64,000 nucleotides of DNA from Hericium rajendrae (lineage: Eukaryota > Basidiomycota > Agaricomycetes > Russulales > Hericiaceae), in assembly GCA_033439255.1 (NCBI GenBank), contig CM065880.1:1488001-1552000 (forward strand), given 5' to 3'. Positions 23,201-34,725 of the stretch are shown piece by piece. A model generated the notes under the pieces. That model was not told the DNA's origin and searched no databases. It saw only the letters and a list, made by a program, of their open reading frames with translations. The stretch's first letter is position 1. The number at the start of each line of letters is the position of its first letter. The position numbers were made by a program, and so were the translations under genes.

Positions 23201-24929
23201 TGCTCGTCCTAAAAAGAGTATTAGATCAGCAAAAATCAAAGATCATATTGTAAACTCTAACCATATTTGGGCTCCTGAAACCAGGTGGCCTCATCTGCTA
23301 TATCTTCAGTTTTAGAAAAATGGGTTTTCCAAAATTGCAACAGTTCTGGCACATGCACATTGGCAGGTGCACCACGTGCAATAGCAAACAAAGCAATCCA
23401 GATCATTCTCTCAAATTTGACCAGATGTGGAGGCCGCTGCACATTTCCCAGAAGAATCATGACCTAGAATATATATATGTTTGATATCAACAGAGAAAAT
23501 AATATTACTAAATAGAACATACCTGTAGATATGCAGATCGACTGAAGGCCTCTATATGCAATGATCGTCCCAGAAATAGCACAATAGGAGAGAAAGATAG
23601 GCAAAGTAGAATGGGTGATAGCCATTTAGAACGTTTAGGCTTGTCCATGTTTTTAATTTTATCATCTGATAGGTCGGCATCTCTATAACAAGACTGATAT
23701 TAAAAACAAATGGTTCATTAAGTCTAGATAATATGACTTACATAAATATGTTTTGCCAGAATATATCATCTTCAATGATGAAGATATATGCCTACAGTTA
23801 CATTATTAAATTTGTAGTAAGGTATAAGAAATTGAGCTCTATTACCTTCATAAAAGCCTGCAGGCCAGCAGCTGCTATCTCAAAATGCTGAATGATACGA
23901 AAGGATAAGTTGGCCTGTTCCTTCTTCATCACACCCTCCAAGAGAGCACTTGTGATCTGAGCTGCAACCTCATCATTCCATATTCCTGATGACCAATGAT
24001 TTTCAAGGACTTTCATAGTTGCAGATGTGATACTGTCACTTGATGTGGTGGCCACTGTTCCATCAGAGAGTGCTAGCTTGTTGGGAGTATGAAATGCATC
24101 ATATGCCTTGTCAATGACAGTTGGCCAAGACTTTAGATCATCCACCACCTTAGACACATCAGATTATTAAGCAAAAAAAAAAGAATAATAGCTCATACTG
24201 ATTTCAAAAGACTAGTCTTTTGCACAAGCTGCTTGTATGCAGCAATCTGAGGCATATGCAAGTGCTTCTGGCCTCGAGCAGGAGTCATATCGTGAATCTT
24301 GCAGATGACATCGACAATCTGGTATCGTGCGATCACATTTGTGACCAGAGTCAGATGACCAGAATAGAGGTTCAGAACCGCATTGAAGATCTCTTTGCGT
24401 TCCTGCTCATTGTTTAGATTTTTACCACCTTCAACCATAAGCCTCCAGAGATTGGCTTTTTCTGGAGGTGGCAAGTCATAGAACCCTTCTTTGCCCCAAG
24501 AATCCATGTGTGTGAGAAAGGTCTGCATGACATTTAATCACAGCATCACAAATAGAATGAAGAGTATGGCATTACCTCATAGACAGTAGACAACCAGTCT
24601 TCAGCATCCTGATCTGCTAGTACCAACATTTTCATGGCCTCTCTGTCTGGTGCATGTGCACGCCTTCCCTGCAACAAGGTTCGGATTGTGGAGACAGTCA
24701 TGATATCCCCATTGAACCAGGGTAGGGTGTGGAGCAGCTTTGCCTCTACTCTGAAGTCTGCCTTCTTCTCTTGTGCCTTATCTACAGTCACTACGGCTGG
24801 ATGGATGGTGGCTTTACTGAACTCCTTAGAAGGTATGAAACTGGCAAGGGATGACTTGAATGAGATATCAGATCAGAAATGGACTCAGGGGTCATACCTG
24901 ATATCAGGCTGTGCTGGCTTAGGAGGCAT
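20241..24929 (-). CDS. JmjC-domain (Fe(II)/2-oxoglutarate oxygenase-like) protein, about 14 exons
   Basis: Start ATG 24929 (MPPKPAQPDI). A first intron from GTATGACCCC to GAGTTCAG joins in frame to SKATIHPAVVTVDKAQ. The N-terminal half is helical and unrecognised (LHTLPWFNGDIMTVSTIRTL, YDLPPPEKANLWRLMVEGG), followed by a Glu/Ser-rich and then Lys/Glu-rich low-complexity stretch. The C-terminal third carries a JmjC-like core: SDFHEDTDGLAT gives the HxD-type metal pair (His at 21423-21425), GSKLWILLTPK, LLQPGQTLYQRPCTRHW gives the distal His (21147-21149), then YGRHFYAQACLDHSFFGQIH. The exons that I checked across 20241-21600 splice in frame by GT-AG rules with no stop. Length is roughly 1,100 residues. 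JmjC proteins usually demethylate histones or hydroxylate proteins; the substrate here is unknown. Fungal genomes often carry expanded, transposon-linked copies, and the degraded copy at 453-1060 fits this. Confidence 0.65.
22620..22850 (-). repeat. Purine tract encoding a Lys/Glu run inside the JmjC-domain gene
   Basis: About 170-230 bp of CTCCTT/CTTCTC on plus, read on minus as repeated KEKEKKEK. It separates the unrecognised N-terminal half from the catalytic part and is likely a flexible charged linker. The plus-strand open frames over it are artefacts of composition. Confidence 0.7.
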
Positions 24930-25084
24930 GATTAGATGAAGATTGGAGAGTCTACAGAAGGTCAGATGCACCATCAACATAGAGCAAAAGAGAGTGAGAG
25001 CCTACCTTGTCTGTAGCAAAGATGACAGCAAAGAGCAAGAGAGATGTGGCAGCAATGAGGCCGGGTGGCTGAAAGTGAACATGA

Positions 25085-25165
25085 TCACATGACATCTTTG
25101 ATCATGTGCGACAGCGAGCCCGACCGTCCTCGCTGTCGCACGTGATCCCTCACCGTCCTCGCTGT
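25085..25165. repeat. Duplicated half of the CGACAGCGAGC palindrome
   Basis: GTGCGACAGCGAGCCCGACC is followed by CCTCGCTGTCGCACGTGATC, and the second half is then repeated in tandem. It is a GC-richer relative of the palindromes in the Helitron-like elements. Confidence 0.65.
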
Positions 25166-25269
25166 CGCACGTGATCCCTCAGGATTGCGAGACAAAAAAA
25201 AAAAGAAACAAATTTTATTTGAAGTCCCTAATATACAATACAGTGGTATGCTACCTAGCGTGATAAGAC

Positions 25270-26075
25270 GGAAACGTGCAGAGTCAAAATCGAGACCAAA
25301 CTGTCATGATTTCGAGCTGCAGGACATGTGGGGCATACCCACACCATGCAGCAGAAGTCTGACCCAAAATCACGACCAAACGGTCGCGATTTTGGGCCAG
25401 CACGACGTGTGGGTGTACCCACATGTCCCGGATGCGAACCCTCTCGTACAGGGCTAGAAACGTCACCGAACGGTGACGTTTCCAGTCCTGCACCATGCAG
25501 AACAGGTCCGGGTCGTATAGACCCAAAATTGCGACCAAACGGCCGCAATTTTGGGTCCGTACGACGTGTGGGTGCTACCCACACGTCCCGGACACGAAGA
25601 GTCTCGTACAGGGCTAGAAACATCACCGAACGGTGACGTTTCGAGCCCTGCACCATGGAGGACAAGTCCGGGTCGTATAGACCCAAAATTGCGACCAAAT
25701 GGTCGCAATTTTGAGTCCATACGACGTGTGGGTGCTACCCACACGTCCCGGACACGAAGCGTCTCGTACAGGGCTAGAAATGTCACCGAACGGTGACGTT
25801 TCGAGCCCTGCACATGGAGGACAAGTCCGGGTCGTATAGACCCAAAATTGCAACCAAACGGCCGCAATTTTGGGTCCGTACGACGTGTGGGTGCTACTCA
25901 CACGTCCCGGACACGAAACGCATCGTGTAGAGCCAGAAACGTCACCGAACGGTGACAATTCTGGCCCTGCACGGCATGCGGGAGTTACCCGCACGCTGCA
26001 CAAGAAGAACGGGTCGTACAGACCCAAAATCGCGACCAAACGGTCGTGATTCCGGGCCTGTACAATGCAGAAAGA
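25270..26075. repeat. Tandem array of hairpin units, period about 160 bp
   Basis: About five units, with starts such as 25558, 25718 and 25877 spaced 160 and 159 bp. Each unit holds three palindromes: GACGTGTGGGTG/CACCCACACGTC, ACGTCACCGAACGGTGACGT, and one built on CAAAATTGCGACCAAACGGC. The array is GC-rich and CpG-rich compared with its AT-rich surroundings. No gene; all reading frames over it are by-products of the repeat. Confidence 0.85.
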
Positions 26076-26310
26076 TTACATACCTTATTCAGCTAGCGAA
26101 ACGCTGGCTGCAACTGCCCGGGGCAGTGCTGGAAGCCCTGGCGCCGGAAGTAAGGCCGTTGGGCCGGAAGTGAGCGCGGTTGTGCCATTCCGAGGTCGTT
26201 GGACCTGAATGAGGCCATTGGGCCCTGCGCGCGAGCCTCGGGGGGCAATGGAGGAGGTCGGAGGAGTGGGGAGAGGGATGTGGTAATGTTGCAGGGGATG
26301 GGCTTCAAAC

Positions 26311-26347
26311 GAGCACCAACTCGCTCGAAACGAGCGAGTTAGTGCTC
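26311..26347. repeat. Hairpin, 17-bp arms
   Basis: GAGCACCAACTCGCTCG, loop AAA, CGAGCGAGTTAGTGCTC: one mismatch in 17 pairs. It is isolated between two other repeat blocks. Confidence 0.7.
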
Positions 26348-26525
26348 ATCATTAGTTAAAAGATTGAGATAAGAAAGTTTATTACTCACCTGCGTGGTCT
26401 GCAAAGCCTCCCAACATTCCACCCTGCCCCAACTACGCGAGAAGAATGCGAGAAGAACGAGTACTTACCAGAGAAAGAGCAAGAGAGAGGACTTGCGCTG
26501 GAAATCATGATCGGGCCTTACGTAA

Positions 26526-26609
26526 TCCGCAGCACGGGCGAAATGACGTACTGCCGTCCCCCTGGTGATGTCATGGGACGGGAGTACGTCATTTCGCCCG
26601 TGCTGCGGA
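26526..26609. repeat. 84-bp palindrome related to 6490-6573
   Basis: The arms TCCGCAGCACGGGCGAAATG and complement enclose CCTGGTGATGTCAT. It differs from the 6490 copy mainly by G/C at sites that are A/T there. It is followed by an apparent unrelated upstream region of the next gene; 26610-27252 holds no gene that I can support. Confidence 0.75.
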
Positions 26610-27252
26610 CGCTGCGGGCGCTTAGTGGGCGCTTGCTGCCAGGCTCCTTACTTCTTCCTGTCATCTCGACAACAGTGCTCAAATCTCGTCTTCTTCGTGG
26701 TTTTCTTTAGCGGTGAGTCTAATTATTCTTATAATCTTTGTATAGATGTATAAAATGGCTAAAATAAATCATAACACCTACTATCTTTAGCAATCCGAGT
26801 GTGGATTGTCAATTCACCGGCATTTTGAGTACTTTTGGTATACTGTCGGAGCTGAGTGCTTCCTTTTAGCCGTTTATCTTGATAGTAAGCTATATTTTCC
26901 TTATATCATATGTATATGTATATGCTAATGTTATTATAGACAGAGGTCTCAATAGCAAAGAGTCGACCCCTAACATTGGTGGCATCTTTGGAGCTTTTTG
27001 TGGGGTTTGAGCAGTTCGGTCAGTTCGGTACGAGGTAGGTACTTCTTTTTAAGTGATTCTTTTTGGAGTGAATCTAATTGGTCTATCCATATGGGCCTAA
27101 AGCTAAAGATAGAGCAATAAATAGCTACTTTTCAACAACAACAATAAAAATATTTCAATTTGACATTTTTAGTGCTTTTTTCTATAGTAAGTCAACTTCT
27201 CTCATATTGTTTGCAAGTACTAAGACTGATATAAATTATAATAAATATAGTT

Positions 27253-30200
27253 ATGGCTTCTCAAACTCTACCAAATGATCTAAAATCATTACAATTACAT
27301 GGTCGGGATTCTGAACTTCCTCCTATTGGCATACGGCCAGATCATCCTCTGCATGCAAAGAACTTTTTGAATAGCAATGATTCTTTGTACAATACATTCA
27401 AGGATGGTACAACATATGTGTGCATAGTGGATACAAGTTCAGCAGGCAAGCAGAAAAATGCAGAGTATGCAGCTCGAGTTGGAGTACCTCGGGGTACCTT
27501 GAGAGAGATGAAAGACAAATTTGGTGAGTGTTTTGCTAACATTTTTGGACAGCTACTAATAAAAATAATATTTGTCAGGCTTGATTCAGTTGAATTCTGG
27601 TGATATGGTGTTTGTACGATCACAACAAGATGGAGATGTGACAAGCAAGAAGGATCTTTTTCAGGGAACCATGATAGCAGGGTATGTTGTTTAAACTTTT
27701 TAGCTTGGTATCACTATACTAATTCAAGAACTTTATGTGATAGAAAATTTTTCTCTTCAGAAAAAATGGAGCATTTGCAACAGGCATTGGAAAATGCTCT
27801 TGGAGAAGAGGAGGAGAGTACAGCATCAATGCCTGTTTGGGATTTGGATTCTAAAACATTATTGGGTGGTACTGCTTTTGAGCGTACTGGTATTCTGCCA
27901 GATAAATCAGGTAGAACATATCAGATTGGACCAACACATCAAAAGCCACCACATCTTTTTGCGCCTTCAAAAAATGGCAAGTTAGAGAAAGGTGGAGAGT
28001 TGACAGATGCACAGAAGATGTCTAAAGAACTATTGGATGTAGGTTTATAAGATCTTTCCAATATCAATTTGGCTAAAGCTGTATAGGCAACTACTGGCTT
28101 GTTTTCAGAGGGCTATAAATGCTTGCCAGGCATACAAAATTATGTTCAGTCTTTTGCAGACTTGCATCCTTTTCCCAAAATTGGATCGTCAGACAATTTT
28201 ATGACCCAGGCCATGCAAGTAAATATCTCAAATGCCACTACTTCTGAAGCAGGTTAGTAAAATTGAAATGAATATAACAAAGATTCAAAATTAATATTTA
28301 CATAGATGTGGATCTTGCATCTATCCTTGGTCATTATGGTGGCAAACATAAAGATGGATATGATGCCCTTGGAGCTTTTACTGCTATGGTTTCTCATTCT
28401 AAGCATCCTAAAAATGGATACGATCCTGGTCGCTTTCACTTGCTAGAGCTTGGTGTTTTCATCGTGCTAGAGGATACTTTGGCTTGTTATTTTTCAGGCT
28501 TGCTTATGCATGGTGGTACTTCTCCAAAGGCTCCTTTAGGAACATCACCATCGGCCTTGAAGACTACAGTTCGCCTCAATGCTATTGGTTATCCAAATGA
28601 TATCTTGTATGATATGAAAGGCATCTTACCTTTGTGCGCTTGGTCCTCAAAATCATCAAAGGAAGGCTTTTTACCTTTAGGTCCTGAAGTTAGATATTAG
28701 TGAGTTCTACTTGTAATATTAAAGCTATATATATTGATTTATCTTTGTAAATTTAGTCCAGAGGATAGAAGTGACACTACAGATAATCCCATCAATGCTG
28801 GCAAGGGTAGCTGGGCTAGAGATGGACACATCATCATGCAGCCTGACTCCTTACTTGATTTTATTGTACGACATCTTCTGTTGTTGTGTATTTTCATATG
28901 TGCACAGATCTGGCCCAAGCTTCAAGTTTGTTGTTCTTACTTGATTATTTTGTTGATTATTGATATTTCACTCTATAGGTTCAAATTGATGTTGACAAGT
29001 TTGTCTCTGCTTTTAGCATCAAATCAACAGATTCAAATTCATCTCATCGATATGTTGCAAAAACTTGGGCTCTAGCACCTGGTCAAGTTGCAGTGCATAT
29101 CGATAACATTGATACTATTCCTATCACTGTGGTTCCATCCGCTACAAATGGCCAAGAAGTGGTAGAAGATCCAAGACATCCTGTCCTGAAAAGATGGAAA
29201 GAATGGTTAATTCAAAACTACAATCTTATGCCCAGCAATCACAAGTCTTTCCCAAAGCTATTCATTGATCCAGATAATCCATTAGAGTCTCAAGTGTTAG
29301 GTGGTAGTTATTTGGGAGGTGTGTTTACATTTTTTTGATATAAAAGAGATTCAACTAAATTATCTTTTATATAGGAAAGACAAAGGCCTATACAAGATCC
29401 AAGCCAGGTAGTAATTAACTTATGGTGCATTAGCTAAGACTAATTGCTCAACATTTTTTTCTTTGTAATAGCAAAACTACGCAAACCTAAGCACTTTTCT
29501 GTTGGCAGTTTGAAAACACGTTCCAACATAAACAAGAAAATACGATCTGTAGCAGATGCACTTATTTCTCCATACAAGGAAAAAAATCAGACAAAGGAAA
29601 GAAAAGGACCAGAGAAGATGACAATGAAGAAGGAATACGAAGAAGCAAGAGGTTGTGCCACAGGGTGAATTATGCATGTTAGTTTTCAACAATTACATAT
29701 AACATATTTATTATATACTGAGCATAGTATGAGATCAGATGAAGACCAAGATGAAGATGAAGAAATGAGAGATGCTTCAGATGAAGATCAGTGGCAAGAT
29801 GAAGATGAACAACATGATGATGAAGAACAGGAAAATGAAGATGAACAGGAAGAGGAGAACAGTGCTGATCAAGTACAAAAAAGCCTTGCAAATGTGGAGA
29901 AGACTCTATCTTGGAGCCAAGAGTGCTTTAAAGATATGCTTTCCTCAAAAGAATCTGATGATAGAGATGGTATTCTGCTTTCTTCTATTTTACGATGGAA
30001 AGGTATGGAGATTTTTTTTTAGTTAACAATATGAGTCTAACATCAAGAGCAGAATACTTTTCAGTAGAATCACTCAAAAATGACTTGGAAGCACTCTCTA
30101 CTCATAGAAACTCCATTTCTGCATCCTCCTCTAGTTATGTTGTGGGGCCGTCTACACATATCAGCCTCAGCAACATGGCAACAGCTATTAAAAAATGCAC

Positions 30201-32051
30201 TCCTGGATGTCTGGACCCTTTGCCTTCAGTTCAGAAAGGCCTACAAAACATTTCTGATCTTCTTCATAACATTGCACTTCAATCTCTAGACACTCGTTGC
30301 AATCAATTTATAGTTATGATGTCTCATATGACAGCATGGCTATGGATTGATCATATTGCAAGCTACTATGCAGATCAAGTCTTGAATGTCCATGCTGAGG
30401 ATGAAGAAAACTGGATTGTGAAGCTTGGGCAAATATTGTTGGCTGCTGCTAATGCAACTAATTCATGCAATATCACTCTGACACCATCCCATTTTACTTC
30501 AAATCTTTCTACTGTGCCCAGTGTTATCTGTCTCCCACCTTGTCGCAATGATCTCAGCTCTGTTGACTTTAGCCCTCGAAAACACTTTCTTCAGCAATCT
30601 TTACGAATGACTTTAGGACAATGGTTAAATCCTGATCAAACTGTCTCTCCTCATGCTGTTGCTCAAGCAGTATTTGTACAGAATCTAGTCTCTATTGCAG
30701 GTATGTTTATATATCAATAGTAATATTTTATAATATCTCATCATGATAAACAGGGATAGAGATTCTTTACTTGGAAAAGACTTTTGTTCTCTTCTGTGGA
30801 TTTAGTCCAATGGTGGCAAAGAAAAAGCTATGGCGCTCCGTATCTCAAGATGATTTACAACATTTTTCAACTTGGCTATCTCATCATGCTATTGTCATAC
30901 CAGACACGGAGGAGCATAAACTCATGATGTCCATCAATGATGTTTGTGATCAATATTCTGGTTTCAACAAAGATGCTCGTAAACATATTGAGACCTTGCC
31001 AATTCCCTCTACTGCTAGTCAGTCTGAAGAGAGACATTCCCCTTCACCACATCCTCCTCTATTTTCTCATCCTCCACTTGGCCACATAAAATGTCTAAAG
31101 TTTCTGCATGCAGCTATATTCTTCCTGGATAGATCTTCTTTGAAGAATGAGCTGTCATTTACAGGTGATCTAGAATCTGCACCTCCAGAACATCAGGCCC
31201 TCCTTACAAAAATGGCTACACGACTTGACCATTATCTTCCCTTTCGTCAGCGTGCACCAAGTCTTGTGAGGATGAGAGAAGATGATACTCCTTTTTCGCC
31301 AACAAATGTTCACTCTCAAGCTGGATTTTTCAGTGCTCTGATCTTCCGTGGCATCACTTATGGTTGCCAGTTTGTCTTGGATCAGAAGGCCATGTTTTCA
31401 GACCTAAAAGACTGGTCAGCCTGTTATGACAGCCTTAAATCCAATAAATCCTCAAATTATTTCTGTAACACCACAGCTTATGGTTGTCCAACCGCGTAGT
31501 GTTGAACATGCAGACAAATATTGGAGGGCAGCAAACATAGAATGGAAGAATTTGGTGGAAAGAACAGCACATTGCTCCTTTACAGCATTCTACAAGTGCA
31601 TCAAAAACAAAAAGTCAAAAACAAATGAAGTCATGTTCTATGGCTTTGGACCGCTTGTGGCTTATCTTCTCACTGCAGACTATGCTTATACAGATGTCAT
31701 TGATATGCCATCAGAGTATGATATGGGTGAACTTATATCAGAGATCCAAGCAGGAGCACTGAAAGGCCTAGCAAAATTACAATTGATCCATCCTAAGGAG
31801 AAAAACAAGATGGTCATCAAAGATGCATTTGTTTTGCTATTTCATTTTCTAGATGCACAGCTGACTATAGAAGAGAAAGAGAAGATGGTGTTTGATCCTA
31901 TTATGCTGGAACATACTTTATGTAAAGTATCTCGACTGTGGAACTTTGGGTTAGAGCAGTTGGTAAGATGTCTTATATATTTATAAGTGATCAACTCTGA
32001 TTTAATCTGTCTTATAGTAACTTGTAACAGATGGACGGAATGAAATATTGA
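27253..32051 (+). CDS. TET/JBP-like 2-oxoglutarate dioxygenase with long C-terminal extension
   Basis: Start ATG 27253 (MASQTLPNDLKSLQ). The first exons join in frame by short GT-AG introns. The catalytic core reads GHYGGKHKDGYDALGAFTAM (HxD at 28347-28355), then GRFHLLELGVFIVLED, FSGLLMHGGTSPKAP (distal His 28509-28511) and an Arg (28572-28574) suited to bind 2-oxoglutarate. HxD...H with HGG fits the TET/JBP branch, known to be expanded beside fungal transposons, where it oxidises 5-methylcytosine or thymine. After it come a Lys-rich tail, an acidic run and about 600 residues that I do not recognise (MTAWLWIDHIASYYADQVL, FGPLVAYLLTADYAYTDV). The frame shifts somewhere in 31430-31500 unless an intron there is missed; the last exon ends at 32051. 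It converges on the next gene, 64 bp away. TET assignment is by motif only. Confidence 0.5.
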
Positions 32052-32115
32052 ATAGGTATCACGCGTACAGACAATCCAAAAAAAATACTTCGCAACAAAC
32101 AATATTAATATTGAT

Positions 32116-33366
32116 CTACGCAGAACTAGAATCTTGCATAAAGGTGTCCTCTAAGCCTTCTACGACCGTGCTCTTTGTCTTCTTCACCTCTCTTGACATA
32201 GCGTCAACTGAGACCACATATCCAATGCGCCTTTTCAATACCTTTGGAGGAGATGCCTTCTTCTGAAACTCAATAGAGTATGCTTGCATATCATAGGCCT
32301 AGTAACAATCTATCCGTAAGTCTCATCTATACAAAGATACAAACAAATTTACCTCTTGCAATTGACGATCAAGAATAGCTACAGATCGCAACTTGCATGC
32401 CATCTGATACAACCCTTTTTTTCCAGACAGAGGTACCGTAACAAAAGACACTTGCACCTGAACAATCTGACCAGGTCGAATGATGGCTGGATCAATAGTG
32501 ATATAGTGATAATCAGAAGATCTAGAGGTTTTAACATTAGTAAAATACAACACAAGAGTCGGCATAGAGTTGACGTACGTGCTGTTCCACTTTCTTTCAT
32601 AGTACTCAACCTTATTATCATCAAGATGAGCACCTGCAGTGGATGTGGCCAGTAGCAAGACGCCTTGTGGATCCACGACATCCCCAAAGGGTACAGGACT
32701 TGAGCCGTTGACAAGTGAGAGAGGAGTGACGTAATGGTTGGCAAAGCTAAGGCTTGCATGACTCTCAACTTGATCAGGAACCCATGGTCTGAGACCTTTC
32801 ACCGAATAGATGCTATCTATGAGACGATGGATAGCTGCAACACCGGCAACTGATTGATCAAAGAGAGGAGATCCTATTCCTAGTAGGCGAACGCTCTGTT
32901 TCGCCCAAATGATCTTTGTAGGTAGACTGTCATATGTTTTTAAGCAAAGAGAAAGACGACAAAAGCAGATAATAACACACCTGTTGCGATCCAAAATTGG
33001 TGGCAAGTCATAGTCTAACAAGACACCTTGTCCTTCCCAGACGGCTTCCTCCATCTCTGCATCAGGATCCGAGTTTCGCAACACAACCTTTGCAGATCCA
33101 TCTACGGCTTTATGTGCGACATAGTTCTCTCTCAAGAACTTCATCTAACAAAGCTAGTTAGCTGAATTCTAACAATAGTAAGGTATGAATACGCACATCA
33201 GACATATTGCTGAGTTGAAGATGACGTGGTAACTGCTTTACAGCATCATCACTGATCTTTATAAGATGTGCTCCTACATATTCATGAGACAAACTATACA
33301 GAGACAAAACACCAATCACTTACGGCAATCTGGCTTGTCTAAAAACTCAATCAAAGGTATAGACAT
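32116..33366 (-). CDS. Conserved-looking unknown protein, 5 exons, intact
   Basis: Start ATG 33366 (MSIPLIEFLDKPDC). Four short introns (for example a donor GTAAGTGATT after GATTGCC, and GTGTGTTATT after CGCAACAG) splice in frame to about 370 residues ending MQDSSSA (stop 32116-32118). Readable segments: VWEGQGVLLDYDLPPILDRN, GSPLFDQSVAGVAAIHRLID, FANHYVTPLSLVNGSSPVPF, DPAIIRPGQIVQVQVSFVTV and a basic C-terminus. No signal peptide, membrane segment or known catalytic motif. The PGQIVQVQVSFVTVP strand pattern suggests a beta-rich domain. It faces the next gene head to head across tandem repeats and may share its regulation. Confidence 0.6.
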
Positions 33367-34725
33367 CTTAAATGATGCGTAGAATGTATGGATAATGAAA
33401 ACAATCCTAAGAGGGGGGAAAAGAAGAAAGATAGGACAGGATGGCAGAACTGCAAAGAATGGACGGAGCATTCAAAATTACGATGTGGTCTGATTCTGAC
33501 TCTGTTTTTTCTATTGGTCCGCATTAACAACAAGATCATCTAGATTCATAGCAGCACAATCCGGTCTATGTTCTTTGTGAACGTAGTAAGGTGCGGGCTT
33601 ATTTTCAAATGTATCAAGATTACAATTCAACAATTTCAATTTCAATAATCCTTTGTGATCGAGATTTCTTGGTGTCATCTCCGCTTAAGTCCGGTCAAGG
33701 CTTGGCTACTCGAAAGATCTTGCTTAGAACATATTGCTTCCGAATCAACGGTCAATGGCTTCATGTTATGCCTAGCGCTTTGCTCACTGCTTCTTTCAAT
33801 TGCTCTCTTGAAATTTCATTGCTGGTTGTCCCTCTTCCGGTCCAATGGGCATCCTGTGTTTTATGTTTGTTCCGAAGCTTCAGGTCCAATGGTACGTGTC
33901 ATCTTGTCTTAAGCTCGCTTAATGTTCAGCTACTTTGCAGATCTCGCTTAGAACATATTGCTTCCGAATCAACGGTCAATGGCTTCATGTTATGCCTAGC
34001 GCTTTGCTCACTGCTTCTTTCAATTGCTCTCTTGAAATTTCATTGCTGGTTGTCCCTCTTCCGGTCCAATGGGCATCCTGTGTTTTATGTTTGTTCCGAA
34101 GCTTTAGGTCCAATGGTACGTGTCATCTTGTCTTAAGCTCGCTTAATGTTCAGCTACTTTGCAGATCTTGCCTAGAACATATTGCTTCCGAATCAACCAT
34201 CAAGGGTTTCATGTTATGCCTAACACTTTGTTGTCCGGTTGAAATTCTATATTTTACATTTCCAATGTTGGCTACAAACATCCTAAGAACATACGTATTT
34301 TTACCGTACTTCGGGCCAACGCTGAAGCATTTTGTAGATCTCAGGTTCCGATTCTCTTGTTCATCTTGCTCTGCATCTTGCTAATTCTTATTTGTTTTGG
34401 ATATTCAGTTACTACTTGACACGTCACCATACCCCAAAGATCTGTCAGACCGATTTGATAGGTGACTACACAAATTCAGATGTAAGCACGATCTCTATCA
34501 TAATATTTCCAATTGCATCGTTTATCCGTGCATTCACAAAGTATGACTTGAGGTCTAAGTCAGATTTACACCTGTCCTAAACTCCTATCCTCATTTTATA
34601 TAAGAAGAGAGCAGTTCAATCGCTTTGCCTCAGCATTTGCTGCCCCACTGTTCTTCTGCATCTTTGCTGGCACTTCATTTGTCTTATTGCACATCTATTA
34701 TCCTCTTTTTATACCTTTTTTCATC
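33367..34725. promoter_or_regulatory. Divergent intergenic region with 224-bp tandem repeat
   Basis: This 1.36-kb region separates two head-to-head genes. A 224-bp unit starting GAACATATTGCTTCCG at 33727 repeats at 33951 with very few changes and begins a third time at 34175 before breaking off near 34240. No gene is supported here; the open frames follow the repeat. The position suggests a bidirectional promoter, but no specific control element can be named. Confidence 0.6.

Noticed and set aside
25185-26039. Many overlapping frames of 80-147 residues on both strands with repeated GRNFGSIRPG-like words
   Set aside because: Produced by the 160-bp hairpin array; period and both-strand openness explain them.
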